A DNA stretch of 64,000 bases, from assembly GCA_031002005.1 (NCBI GenBank), contig CM061920.1, positions 49,826,610 to 49,890,609 on the forward strand, read 5' to 3'. The DNA comes from Vandiemenella viatica. Lineage: Eukaryota > Arthropoda > Insecta > Orthoptera > Morabidae. Of the stretch, positions 10,888-22,252 are shown piece after piece. The notes beneath the pieces were generated by a model. That model worked only from the letters and a program-made list of their open reading frames with translations. It did no database searches and had not been told where the DNA came from. Position 1 is the first letter of the stretch. The number at the start of each line of letters is the position of its first letter. The translations under genes were made by a program, and so were the position numbers.

Positions 10888-12092
10888 GGGGGGGGGGTGA
10901 CAAAAGAAAAAAACGAACATTTTGGAAAAGTGGTGATTTATTTCTCCTTTTAGCTTGATACACTTGATCCAGCGATGCTCCAACTTCTTTAACCCATCTG
11001 AAAAATACGTTTTCTGAAGATCTGCAAAGTAGGCCACCGTGGCGGCGATAACCTCCTCATTCAACTCAAATTTCTGCCTGGCGAGTGTCTTCTTCAAGTT
11101 TGGAAACAAAAAGAAATTGCACAGGGCCAAATCTGGAGAATATGGTTCGTAGCCCAATTCAACCAATTTGGCTGTGGCGACGGCGGAGGTGTGAACCAGT
11201 GCGTTCTCATGACGGAAGAGCACTTTCTACTTCGCCAAATGGGGCCATTTTTTCTGCAATTCGGCATTGAATCAGCCCAATAATTCAGCATAGTAAAGCC
11301 CTATGATCGTTTTGCCCTTTCCAGGTAGTTGGTGTAGATCACACCTTGTGAATCCCAGAAGATGGTGGCCATGGGACAGTCTTCGCCTTTTTCGGAGAAC
11401 GTTCGCCGGGTTAAGTCCACTGTTTTGACTGTTCCTTGGTCTCTGGCATGTACCAGTGGATCCATGTTTCGTCGACGGTCACGTAACAATGCAGAAACTC
11501 CTTCAGATTGCGCTTAAACAGCATCAAACACTGCTGTAAAGTGGTCTCACAGTTGCGCTTGTTGTCTGGAATGAGCAAACGCGGCACCCATCAAGCCGAC
11601 AGCTTTCTCATGCCCAAAATTTCATGCAAGATATGACCCACGTGATCTTTTGAGATGCCTACTGTCCCAGCAATTTTGTGCACCTTCAATAGGCAGTCTG
11701 CCAATACGAAATCATGGATTTTTGTCATGTTATCCTCCACAGTAACCGTTTTCGGGGCACCTGGGCATGGCTCATCAAAAACCGACGTGCAACCATGTTG
11801 AAATTTGTTAAACCAATTTTTGACAGTTGTCATCGAAGGAGAAGAGTCACCATACACAGCATCCAAGTGCTCTTTGATTTTGCTGTGCGATTTTCCTTCC
11901 AAAAACAAGAATCGAATCACTGACTGATATTATTCTTTTTCCATTTTTCCACGCGATCAAAACAAAACTATGAGTCCGATTTGGCTGAAATTTTAATAAT
12001 AGCTGTCTAAGATAATAAATGTAATAAATGTCTCTGGCGACAGTGGCGCCATCGGCAAGAGAGGCCAAGTACTTATCGGACCTACCTCGTAG
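10888..12092 (-). mobile_element. Degenerate mariner inserted in LINE-1fam
   Basis: The transposase reads on the minus strand in broken frames. The N-terminal helix-turn-helix part is at 11591-11920 (MIRFLFLEGKSHSKIKEHL... with NWFNKFQHG). It is followed by a RWVPRLL motif near 11580, VTVDETWIHWYMPETKEQSK near 11430-11490, HENALVHTS near 11190 and YSPDLALCNFFLFPNLKK near 11090-11145. The second catalytic Asp is Glu (HEN for HDN) and the third is Asn (CNFF for CDFF). A deletion shortens the spacing between them. The element interrupts the LINE between VPVHK and NYRPISL. The right end reads 'cctacctcgta' (to 12092); the left end is eroded by a G run (10884-10898), so the inverted repeats cannot be matched. 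Confidence 0.8.
11591..11920 (-). pseudogene. Mariner transposase, N-terminal half (inactive copy)
   Basis: This 109-residue frame contains the paired helix-turn-helix region of mariner transposases: an N-terminal block around KSHSKIKEHLD, a linker GAPKTVTVEDN, and a second helix-turn-helix block with KVHKIAGTVGISKDHVGHIL. The catalytic half follows in other frames down to about 10920. A stop and several indels separate the halves, so no full-length product is possible. Confidence 0.8.
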
Positions 12093-13499
12093 GGTCAAAA
12101 ACTACAGGCCAATCAGCTTGACATCAGTGGTAGTAAAATAAATGAAAGATTAAAATGCAACCATATCATATATGTCTGTAAGGAACATAAGTGGTTTTCA
12201 AGTCGGCAAGATGGCTTTAGGCAAGGATATTCATGCGAATCTCAATTAGTAGGCTACATGTAAGATATTTCTGACAAAAAGGGACAAGGAAAGTGACACT
12301 GATAGTGCAGCACTAGATCTTCCAAAGGCTTCTGACAACGTGAGCCTTAAAATGGTACTAAATAAGGAAAAAACTATTGAAATTGATGAAAAGTGATCTG
12401 CTGGTTAGAAGAAGCCTTAAAAGGTAGAAAGCAAAAAGTTATGGTAGGAAATGTAGTATCAAAAGAAGTAGGAGTGAATATGGGAATTCCACAGGGTAGG
12501 GGATTGGGACCATTGCTATTCATTATTCTAATGAATAACCATGTTAATGGTTTACTACAAGCAGTTAAACTGTTTGCAGACGACATAGTGTTATATAATA
12601 GGATCAAAACAGTACCAGACTGTAAACAGCTGTAGGTTGATCTAGATACGATATCAAGCCAGGTGAATAAACGTGGGATGAAGATAAATATATAGAAGAG
12701 CCAGCTTATTAGGTACACAGATATAAAACTAAAGGTTGATTATGATTATAAAGTGGGGAAGGAACTGCTTATTGAAGATTCGAAATGTAAATACCTTGGC
12801 ATAACATTTGATAACAAACTTAACTAGGCAAAACACATTGAAAAGAGTGATGAGAGTATGTACTAGAGAAGTAAGGGAATTGGATTACAAATTTTTTGTC
12901 AGACCACTGCAGTATGGGACCCGCATTTTGGGTACCAAATACGGGAGTTTGGAGGGGTGCCGAGAGGGCTTCTAGATTTGTCTTTGGAAATTACCACAAA
13001 ACAAAAACAATGACTAATATTATAAAGGAGCTGGAGTAGGATTTGTTGGAAGATAGAAAGAGAAGGAAGAGAGCCGTTGGAGTGTGTAAGGCATATATTG
13101 GTGATGAGGCATGGAAAGATATTGGTGGGAAAATCAAGAGAGGTGCGTCGAAGGGTAAAGATGACCATGACCACAAGCTGGAACTTGATTTCAGGCATAA
13201 GAGTGTGTGAAACTTTTTTTCGTACAAAAGGGTCTCAAGGATTGGAATAAATTTTCAAGAGAAGTGAATAATTTACCAAAAACACTGAAAGAATTTAAAG
13301 TTCCAATTAATAAATGACAAAAGTAGGTGGGAAAAGAAAGAAGGAAGATGGGTGTGTAGGGAAATCGCCACCAGAGCATGCGCTCAATCACAATGAAATC
13401 AAATTATAATAATAATATCACCTCACAGCATTTCTTCCACTCTATTGTTGCTATATACGTTGAAGTACCAAAAGTCATGGGACAGAAGGATGTTGTGCA

Positions 13500-15144
13500 T
13501 AGGGATTGCAATCCAGCAAAGCGGGATCCCGCATCATTAGACAGTCTGGTGGATCCCGCACAAAATTAAGCGGATCCGCAATCCGCAAAATCCGGCGGAA
13601 ATGCTTGTCAGTCTGCATGACTCGCTGCCCCACTCGGTCTCTGTCGGATATTTTGCACTGTTTGCCTGTACCCTTCCATTTAGCATTTGACTCATGTGAA
13701 CAAGCGTTTGAATATGTCAACCTTCGTCAGTCGTAAGTAGATAAATACACTTTTACGTATTCATCAAAACTTACGTTTGTTTCGAGTATACATTTCTGTA
13801 ATTTGAGTTATGGTGCGTATTTAGTACGATTTTCTAACTATAAAATTATTTTTTAAGTGTCACACACGTTATCTGAACTACACGGCTTTTTATTCACGGT
13901 TTCATTATTCCCATTTTCTGTGTTGTGTCAATTTCCTAATTTGCGGCTGAAAATTTGATTATTCGTTGACATGAAACTAAGGTTATCGTAATTTTAATGA
14001 TCGCGTACCTATTTTTTTAACAGCTACAAAAGGAAATTGTATATCCTTTGACTTATTGCTGTTTTGGCCGCTGCCTCAATGCGTTTCTTTGACCAAAGCC
14101 GCCTGTTTAGATGTGCCGCTGAGGCTATAGATTTGATTTAATTTAATTTAATTGCAATGGAGCACAGGCTCCGGTGGCAATTTCCCTACACACCCATCTT
14201 CCCCCTATCCTGCACCTACCTACATTTGCCCTAATACCTCTTCTCCTTGTTATTATATCGACTAACGGTAAAAAAAGTTATAATGAAATTTTCACGGGTG
14301 TATCGACGAATTGTGTTGTAGGAACACCATACTTCGACGGCTGCCTCCGCCGTCTCCCTCACGTGTGAAATCTCGTGTGTTTGCAATGAAATCCGGAGAT
14401 ACAACCTATGAGGACTTCACTGCAATCATTCGCCGAGAAAGTCTCCTTTCTTACTAAAAAATAATAATTTCCACTCTAAAAACGTCGTTACGCCAAATAA
14501 GTAAATCTGAAATACTTGACAGTTTACGTGTTGGTGAGTAGTTTCTTTTAATAATATTGAATCAACTGTAATATCAATCAAGGAAACAGGAGATATAATA
14601 ATGAATCACGCAAAAAAGGTCAAGTCTCGTGCTTGTGCATTGACAAAAAGTAACGAGATCTTGTTCTGAGCCAAGTCTACACTTTACAGAGTATATTCAC
14701 TTCACTTTGTGAAATGGAACGTTTATTTAGAATTTTTTTAAAAAACTCTGGTAACTTGGCCATTAAGCAAACCATATTTTTAAACTTATGTGATGTATTG
14801 TAAGGCACATAATATGGCGTAAGACTCAATATTTTCCATTTTTATTATTTATTTAAAAATTGGTTTAGATTAAAAAACAAAAATGTAAAACCTCGAAATA
14901 CACTTAAGACACGCTAAAAAGTTTTAATGTCATTTTGGAAATCAAACTATTGTTAACTGTTAATTTTTATCATTTAACATTAAAAATTGTTTATTAATTT
15001 AATTATTATTTAATTTATTAACGTTTTAAGTAACTATGTTTTAAATATATGCGTTAAAAAACTGTTTTTACCAATCCCGCACAGATCCCGCGGGATTGGC
15101 GCAAATCCCGTGGGATTGAAAACACTGCGGGATTGCAATCCTTA
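13500..15144. mobile_element. Non-autonomous hAT element
   Basis: A perfect 8-bp target duplication GTTGTGCA (13492-13499 and 15145-15152) flanks inverted ends TAGGGATTGCAATCC and GGATTGCAATCCTTA. An 8-bp duplication with short TAGGG-type ends is diagnostic of the hAT superfamily. The subterminal regions are packed with short GGGATC/GGATCCGC motifs (13520-13600 and 15070-15130), typical transposase-binding clusters. No transposase ORF is visible in the 1645 bp; a LINE-1fam tail (about 14133-14240) has inserted within it. It lies inside a Tc1-like element, so it is younger. Confidence 0.85.
14133..14240 (-). mobile_element. LINE-1fam 3' tail fragment inside the hAT element
   Basis: On the minus strand the segment ends with the family landmark 'gccaccggagcctgtgctcc' and an (AATTA)n-like tail. 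It is about 110 bp of non-coding 3' end. Confidence 0.75.
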
Positions 15145-15597
15145 GTTGTGCAGTGTTGGTGCTTTCATGAGTCATTTGAAAGAAATTGTGATGTGATTAT
15201 TGCTACACAATATAAATTAACAGATTTTGAACACGGAATAGTGGTTATTGGTAGATGCATGTGGCAATCCATTTTGGAAAATGTTTATAATTCAACATTC
15301 CTCGGTTCACAATGTCAGGAGTGTACTGTGAATTTGCAATTTCTGGCATGACCTCTTGCCGGCCATCACTACTTAATGACCAAGACCAGCAAAGTGTGTG
15401 TCAAGGACTCAATGTTGACATACAAGCAACACTGCATTGAACAGCAGCAACGCTCAATGTGGTAAGTATGACAAAAGTGTCCATGCGGACACTGCAGTGA
15501 AGTTTGGCATTAGTAGGATATGGCAGCAGAAGACCAACACAAGTGCCTCTGCTAACAAAACTCCATCAGCAGCAGCGCTTCTCCTGCGCTTGAGAAT

Positions 15598-15808
15598 ATT
15601 TTGGCTTCTAAGTCTTTAGAGGCAGGAAAAGCCTGGGGGCAAAGAACGGGAAGTAATTCAGCCGTGTCCTTTTGTAGGAATGATCCTGAAAATTTGCCTG
15701 GAATGATTTGGGGAAACTGTGGACATCTTAATCTGAATCGTCTGATTGGATTAGAACCTTCATTCTCCTGAATGTGAGGCCAGAGCGTTACCACTCATCC
15801 CTACCACA
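15598..15808 (-). repeat. SINE, family A, inside the Tc1-like element
   Basis: Read on the minus strand it has the tRNA-like head (near 15770-15808, 'gtggtaacgctctggcc') and the body with a diverged 'ccttcaaaaggccatgg'-type block. It lacks a preserved poly(A). Confidence 0.7.
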
Positions 15809-15839
15809 CTCAATCTGATGGAAGGGATAGAGAGCAGCA

Positions 15840-16240
15840 CAGACCCCACGATACCTTGGAGCCAGATCACCAGAAAGGCACTTGGCAAGATGGTGGTGGC
15901 TCTGTCCTCATATGGGCTGTGTTTACATGGCATGGACAGGGACCTCTGACTGTAAATGGTTATGTTCAGCTACTTGGAGATCATTGGCAGCCATTCATTG
16001 CCTTTATATTTCCAAATGATGCACTTTTCCAAAATGTAAATACACCATGTGACAGGGCATGATTGGTTTGAGGAAAATTCTGGACAATTCTAGTGAATGA
16101 TTTGGCCACCTAGATCTTCAGATTTTTACCTAGTCAAATCTATCTGGGACATGATCAAAATGTCATTTCATGTTGGTAACACTGTACTATGGACAGTTAT
16201 AGAGGAATATTACTGCAGGGGACTTCCAACGACTTGTTGA
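15840..16240 (+). pseudogene. Tc1-like transposase fragment
   Basis: The frame 15856-16062 reads DHQKGTWQDGGGSVLIWAVF, then GQGPLTVNGYVQLLGDHWQPF. This corresponds to the GGGSVMVWG and LxxDRYVxIL blocks in the middle of Tc1-like DDE transposases. Sequence around 16090-16240 is the decayed remainder (WPPRS-like block lost). Upstream, 15430-15590 holds a weak N-terminal remnant, cut by a SINE at 15598-15808. Confidence 0.6.
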
Positions 16241-16395
16241 GTCAATGTCATTTTGGGTTGCTGCACTTTGATGGGCAAAAGGGAACTCCCATACAATATT
16301 GCGAGGTATTCCATAACTTCTGGCATTTCGGTGTGATTGTTGGTGTATGTGCGTGTGGCAAAGAATGAATTGTACCTATCCGAAAGTGTAATAGT

Positions 16396-16503
16396 TTGGA
16401 AGGGATATGGCAGGAGGTGCCCATGGGCTATTTTGGGGAACCATCCTGACATTCACCTGGAGCAATCTGGGAAAACCATGGAAATCCCAGATCAGGATGG
16501 CTG
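16396..16503 (-). repeat. SINE, family A, truncated
   Basis: Only the central part is left, including the 'ccatggttttcccagattgc' type block read on the minus strand. It abuts the 3' end of the second LINE. Confidence 0.55.
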
Positions 16504-16504
16504 A

Positions 16505-17832
16505 AGTGATTTATCAAGAACTACTTGTGTCAGATTTTAAGTCTACTTGCCTGGTAGATCCTTCCTATTCCAATCATTCATGTAAAAAATGGGTACAGAA
16601 ATGAATCTGTTCGGACCCTGATTTCTCTTATCTTATTTTTGCAGTCATTCCTAGAAACGAATGTTGCTGTTAGTAATATTTGCTTGCTATTATTCCAAAA
16701 CAAGTCAGTCATGAATTTTTCAATTAGCTTCTGTCGAGAGTAACGCCTTCGGTGTTCCAGGTGTTCCCAACCTAACTCCTTCAACATCACACTTACGCTT
16801 TCCCTCCAACTATATATACCTGTCACGAGTCGGGCGGCTCTTCTTTGGACCTTCTCCAGTGCCTCTGTTAACCCCTTTTAATAGTGACCCCATACAGAAC
16901 AACAATATTCTAAGTGAGGACACTCCAGTGGCTTGTATGCAATTGATTTAACTTCCGGTGTGCACTGTTTTAAATTACAAACTAGAAATCAGAGCATTCC
17001 CTATTACCTTCTTGATATGCCCATTCCACGACAAATTATTATGAACTGTTACCCCTAGGTGTTTAGCAGAATCTAATGTTCTAAGGACAGTGCCATTAAT
17101 TTTATATTTAGAGTTAAATAGTGTCACCTTTTTACTTATATGCATGACTTGGCCTTTTTAGCATTTAACTCCCACTGACAACACCACACAATTATTTTCA
17201 CAATATAGTCTTGTAACAAACTGCAGTCATCCTGGGTTTTGATTTCATGACCAATAATAGCATCATTGGCAAATAGTCTTTTTTTTCCCTTATTACATCA
17301 CACAAATCATTAATGTATATGAGAAACAACAGAGGCCCTATAACACTTCCCTGGGGAACCCCAGACCTCAGTTTTTAGTAAGTGATGAACACTCACTATC
17401 GAGAACTACACACAGTGCTCTGCCCTTCAGAAATTCTGCAATCCGGTAGCATATTTGTCTAGATATGCCATAACCATGAAGTTTCCTAATTAACCTAGTG
17501 TTAGACAAGCTTTTTTAAAAATCTATTAGAACTATGTCAACCTGGGATTGCTCATCTATAATACGGCGCAAGTCGTGAATTAAAAACTGTGCCAGTTGTG
17601 TTTCACAGCATCAGCCTTTTCTGAATCCATGTTGATTTTGGTTTAAAAGCTCTCCATCATCCAAAAACTGCATGAAATTTGAATAGATGATGTATTCTAA
17701 AATCCTGCAAAATAATGATGTTAATGACATCAGCCTATAATTTTGAGGATCATTAACATTCCCATTTTTTAACACTGGTCTTACAATGGCGGTCTTCCAA
17801 TCAGCTGGTATTTTCCCTTGATCCAAGGAGGC
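16505..17832 (-). pseudogene. Second LINE (LINE-2fam), reverse transcriptase C-terminal part
   Basis: On the minus strand the order is GKIPADWKTAIVRPVLKNG (17770-17820), then YRLMSLTSLFCRILE and LNQNQHGFRKG (17611-17640). Decayed palm motifs follow, including FANDAI in place of FADD near 17275. The conserved C-terminal segment is VTGIYSWRESVSVMLKELGW near 16770-16826. This is a Jockey/CR1-like non-LTR polymerase of a different family from LINE-1fam. Many stops and frameshifts are present. The LINE continues on the other side of an LTR element at 22953, joined by a 4-bp target duplication. Confidence 0.8.
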
Positions 17833-18525
17833 TGTAACAGCCCTTATACCTGAATTTTGAATAGCATTATACTGCATGAAGTATTTGTAGTGAGCCAAAG
17901 TTTGCTTGAAAGTGATTTGATATGTTTATTTTGTAAATTCTGTAAATAAGTGTATATAGACTTTGTTTTAGGTAAGAAATTATTTAAAGACCATTTAATA
18001 TGTTTAAACCGAATGGTGCAAGAGTATTTCTTAAAAGTTTGTATTCCATGTATTACTGTAATTTACGATGTCTACAGGATTTTCTACCGTTTGAAAGGAT
18101 TTCTGTAAATAATTTTGTATTTAAGTATCTCTAATTACCATTTCTAATCATTTTGTAATGTTATTAATTAATTTTGTATCAATTCCGATTGTTTTAATAT
18201 GTTTGATTGTTTGAGTGATTGTTAATGATCGAGAAATATCGGGCGGATGCCTTTGAAGAATTCTCGTAAATTCGATAGACTCTATATAAACAGATCGCCT
18301 GGACAGAGAGTTTAGTTTGCATTAAGTATTATTCAGTGTTACAGAGACATTCATGCAAGTTTTCATTCAGTAAGTCAGTATTGCATCTTTGGATTGTAAC
18401 AACTATGCTTGTGAATGTCGCAGACTTGTTTTGATTGAAAATAAACGAGCATCAACATACATTGTTTTTTGGTGGACTTTTTAATTAATAATGCAGTAAA
18501 TTAAACCACCAAAAGAACCTTAACA
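17833..18525 (+). repeat. 5' LTR of element G1
   Basis: It begins TGTAACAG and ends TTAACA. A TATA box (TATATAAA at 18283-18290) and a poly(A) signal (AATAAA at 18439-18444) give the U3-R-U5 layout. It differs from the 3' LTR at scattered substitutions and several 1-3-bp indels, so the insertion is not recent. Confidence 0.9.
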
Positions 18526-19001
18526 TGGCGACCGTTGACATGACGAGAAGTTCTTAAACATCTGTGGGATGTTTATCTTCTAAAAAGAATCTGCAGAAAA
18601 TTGCGACGGAGTATCGGCGATTTAAGCGAACATAACCTGCGAGGAAATTTCGACCGGCTACGACACGGATTTGACGCCGAGTGGATCTTCTTCGGCCTAA
18701 GGCGGAGAATTTTCATCGGGAATCGGCTGTAATCTTCCGACATCGAGTGGATTTTCTTCGGCCTCAAAATCGTCTTCCTACAGTGAATTGTGAAAAGTGT
18801 GGTTAAGTGTTTGAAGTCAGTGTGGTGTTTAATGATTAATTAAGTCTTCTAAGTGAAATTTAATGTGATACAAAAGTGAGGAATAACTGTAAGTACGGCA
18901 TTGAATATTCAAGTGATTTTTTGCATGTAATGTGTGGCAGATTGGAAAGATTTTAATTTTCTTAATTTTGTTTTTTATGTTGATTTTGCTAATTACTAAA
19001 A

Positions 19002-20455
19002 ATGGCTGATAATCAGAACCTGCAAGCATTTTTAGAATCTTTTGTAGCCAAATTTGACGCTAAATTTTCTGAATTTAGAAATGAGTTAATAAGTGATAAT
19101 GACAGCAAATTTTCTGAAATTAAGTCTCAGTTTTCCGAAATTGATGACAAATTTGATAATAAATTTTCCAAATTGGATAACAAATTTTCTGAATTTAAAA
19201 CTGAGTTGAATCTTGACAACAAATTTTCTGAAATTAAGTCTCAGTTTTCCGAAATTGATGGCAAATTTGATAATAAATTTTCCAAATTTGATAGCAAATT
19301 TTCTGAAATTAATGATAAGTTTTCTCAACTGCAACAAAACAATGATAAAACATTCTCTGATTTGACTAAATGTTTTGATGTTAAAATCACAGAGCAATTT
19401 CAGGGTTTTAGCTCTCAATTCAAGGAATATTAACAATTTAGATTCTAAATTGGGGAAGGTAGTAACAGAATGTCAGGAGAAATTTGAGAAAGTTACAAAA
19501 TTTTGTGAACAGAATAAGGCTGAATGTGAAATTTGATTTATAAAGAGGTGAAGGAAGTCAGTGAAAATTGTGATAAGATGAAGCAGGAATATGTTGCTTT
19601 ATTCCAAGCCAGTGATAGTAAAGCTGCTCAAAGGGTCAATGAGTTGAGACAAGAGGTGGGATTAAATATTAATACATTGGTGCAGCAGCAGGAACAGTTA
19701 GCGCATGGATTAGAAAGTAATGTAAATCAGTTAGAAAAAAGGGTTACTGGGTTCAGATTCAGTTAAGTCAGGTTCCCTTAACAGGTAATCCAAATTTCAG
19801 TGTCGATGTAAAAGAAGAATTTGAATTCTATGATGATAGTGGGAGGCTTCACCCTATTGAATTTATAGATAATTTTGAAAGATCAGACTATTTTAATTTG
19901 TTACCCGATAGTAAGAAAATTGCACTTGTGGGTAAACATCTAAAATCTTATGCTAGGGCATGGGGTGATAGACAAGCTAGGGAAGTGACTGACTACAAGC
20001 TGTTTAAAGAAAACTTTTTGAAACATTTTTGGTCGACAAGCAGGCAGATTCAAGAAAAGAGGAGTTGATGACTGGAGGCCCTATAAACCTGGTAGGGAAA
20101 CTCAACATGATTTTTTTCATAAATGTTGGATCCGTTGTAAGTATAGACCATCCTTATGGAGAGGAGGAATTTATTGATTTGATAGGAGCTAGGCTACCTC
20201 AGCAAACAAGAAATTTAATTGCCACTTTGGATGTAGTAAATGTGGATAGAGTTTCTGAATTGTTGAGACGCTTGGATGCCCAGGAGTCATTCAATGAACA
20301 ACATTACCACCATCAACACATAGGAGGGGCAGCAGGAGTCCCCCTAGAAGGGGTAATGGGTCAAGGGATGGTAGATCGAGGGGACGGGATCGTGATAATT
20401 ACGCAAGAAGTGATAATGGGGAGTGAGAGAACAGAACCCTCAATCTGAAAGGGAA
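19002..20455 (+). pseudogene. Gag of element G1, with repeated coiled-coil N-terminus
   Basis: The start MADNQNLQAFLESF at 19002 leads into about 110 residues of tandem KFSE/KFDN/SQFSEID units with strong heptad character, expected to form a long coiled coil. Frameshifts near 19420, 19530 and 19765 break the frame. A capsid-like region follows (YDDSGRLHPIEFIDNFE, then SYARAWGDRQ and FKENFLKHFWSTSRQIQ at 19815-20055), matching the retrotransposon Gag fold. A further break leads to EEFIDLIGARLPQQTRN and an Arg/Ser/Gly-rich nucleocapsid-like end near 20320-20430 in place of a zinc knuckle. Element G2 (58074-59755) has the same order of parts, so the two Gags are related. The gene cannot make an intact product. 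Confidence 0.8.
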
Positions 20456-20632
20456 AGGCAGCATGGGGGGCAGGCAAACTAAAGACCACCCTGTGATGGG
20501 CCCCGCAGTGGTGGACAAGAATGTGGGTCCAGGTACCAACTGCTATAGCGTTAATACCATTTTTATGAATAATCCCCGAGAAGATTTATTGGAAGAGGTG
20601 GGGTAGCAGCAAGTGAATTTCAGGATAAGGTT

Positions 20633-21634
20633 ATGATAGATGTAATTAATGATGTAAAGGTTGATAATAAGATAAAGCGGGAAGGGGACCACCATAGTAC
20701 CTTATCACTAGAATCAGTGTGCGAAAGTAATAATTTTCATGTAGAAGATTTTCGAAATGGTCACTGCTTAATTACAAAAAGGGGTGCAGAATTTATAGTG
20801 CATACTACAGTGTGGCTATCAGAAACTTGTAAGGTCCAGAATGGCATAGTTGGGACTATGTGTGCTAGTAGGTGGTAATGAAGTTTGTAGAAGTGCTGAA
20901 ATCGAGGAGTTTCTCAAATATCTTGAAGATGAAGGTGATACAGTGGTGTGGATAGGAGACCCAGATGAGGAGGAGAATTGTAAGTCAAAGTATTTGTCTT
21001 CTGAAGAGAGAGTGGTTGAAAAGCCTTATGTACCAATCCCTAAGTTGGAAAAATGTCCTAATTTTGACCTAGCTGATACGTTATTTAGCTCTTTATTTGG
21101 TGTAGATGATGACATTGAAGAAATGGGTGGGAGTAAGGATTTATTGAACCAGTTTCTAATTTGGAAAATTGTACAGAATGTGACTTAGATGACACTATGT
21201 TTTGTACTCTCTTTGATGTGGAAGCTGATAGTGAAGTAGTAGTTGCTGAGAAAAATAATTATTTGGTGGATGAAGTCAGTAAGCCAGATGTTAAAACAGT
21301 TTTAGGTACTGATTCAGATAATTTGGTAAGTTTAAGTAGTAATCAGATGATGAAGAGTGGGGTTGGGAGTAATGATGGACTAAACTGTAGTAGTGAGAAT
21401 AATAAATTTGTATTACCAGTTGAGTCAACAGCATTGCTTTTAAGTGACAATCAATTTGCTAAAACAGAACCATTGTATGTCTCAGCTGTTGCGTGGTTGT
21501 ACCAAAGTCTGTTGTCTGAGATGATTGGAAGTTTGTGTTTCTGTATGTATATAATGAAGCTTTGTGAAAATAGAAATGTAATATTAAATGTGTATACAAA
21601 AGTTGAAGAAAACTGGAAGGTTAGGAAAAAGTAA
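20633..21634 (+). pseudogene. Acidic ORF of element G1, in the position of pol
   Basis: Three overlapping frames (20633-20878, 20850-21188, 21161-21634) together make one Asp/Glu-rich protein broken by two frameshifts. I do not recognise a family. It has an internal duplication: NFDLADTLFSSLFGVDDD (about 21060-21115) and ECDLDDTMFCTLFDVEADSE (about 21180-21235) are clearly related. A Cys-containing segment with FRNGHCLITKRGAEFIVHT lies near the start. No protease or polymerase motifs are present. It might be a short accessory protein of a gag-only lineage or a highly diverged remnant of pol. Confidence 0.5.
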
Positions 21635-22252
21635 CTTACATGGTTCTGGGTTTCCAGGGAAATCCTGGAACCCACTTATGAGAATTAATTGAAATGCATG
21701 GTTTGGGGAGGGGTCCCTACATGTAAATATCTAATTTTGTAAATAAGTTTTTGAATTGATGCATGTAAATAGTTTGTGTGAGTACTTAAGTTCAGATGCA
21801 GATGTAAGCATTTCAATGTATAGAACAATTTGTGACAGTTTTGTGTAGAGACTTTTGGTATTTTCATGATGTTGTGACTTTCTACATTTGGTGACAAATT
21901 ATCAGCTGTAAAATGTAAACAGACTGGTGTAATTAACAAGCAGACATCAAGTGTGTAATTTGGAGTGAAAAAATTGTAACTTAAGGTGATGGCATTGAAC
22001 GTTTGTTGTGTAAAAACAGTAAATGATAAAATGATTGGACTGAGAAAAGACAATTATTGTAAACAAAATCAGTGTCATGGACTATGTGCAGATGTTGTAT
22101 GAAGAATTGTATTTGTTCATTGTAAAAGTCATTATGGTTGATTGATTGTAATCTGTTCGTGTCTGCATTATGTGTACATTCAACCTGCTTAGATTCGTGA
22201 CGGATTCAATCAATTTTATCTGTGTAAAATTAAGTGAATCCTGGGGAGGGGT

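Larger units (their letters stand above)
10546..13400 (+). pseudogene. LINE-1fam reverse transcriptase (Jockey/CR1-like), interrupted
   Basis: A degenerate non-LTR reverse transcriptase reads along the plus strand. Once two insertions are ignored, the frame runs ...AYRAGVDNITTDVFK, then GDIAPYLEPLFKLS, LPDDWKCMIVVPVHK, NYRPISLTSV (12103-12132), QDGFRQGYSCESQL, GIPQGRGLGPLLF (12485-12525) and FADDIVLY (12575-12600). The usual C-terminal block follows (KCKYLGITFDNKL; VGVCKAYIGDEAW-like). The 3' tail carries the family landmark 'gccaccagagcatgcgctc' near 13370. The first insertion is an 89-bp ribozyme-like module at 10659-10747 and the second a mariner at about 10888-12092. The copy also has its own stops and frameshifts. 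The N-terminal endonuclease domain is missing, as expected for 5' truncation. Confidence 0.85.
13461..16330 (+). mobile_element. Tc1-like transposon, interrupted by a hAT element and a SINE
   Basis: The ends are imperfect inverted copies. The left reads TGAAGTACCAAAAGTCATGG (13461-13480) and the right reads GGTATTCCATAACTTCTGGC (16305-16324). These resemble Tc1-like termini. Without the hAT insertion (13500-15144) and the SINE (15598-15808) the remaining length is about 1.0-1.2 kb, consistent with a decayed Tc1 element. The transposase is read on the plus strand. Whether TA duplications exist is unclear because the outer bases have diverged. Confidence 0.7.

Noticed and set aside
17611..17898. 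Reading the reverse-transcriptase frame as starting at the ATG near 17898
   Set aside because: That start lies in the LTR of element G1; the LINE frame actually comes from 22953 and beyond, split by the insertion.
19086..19436. 116-codon frame on the minus strand
   Set aside because: It is the antisense of the repetitive coiled-coil Gag segment, open only because of the repeat pattern.
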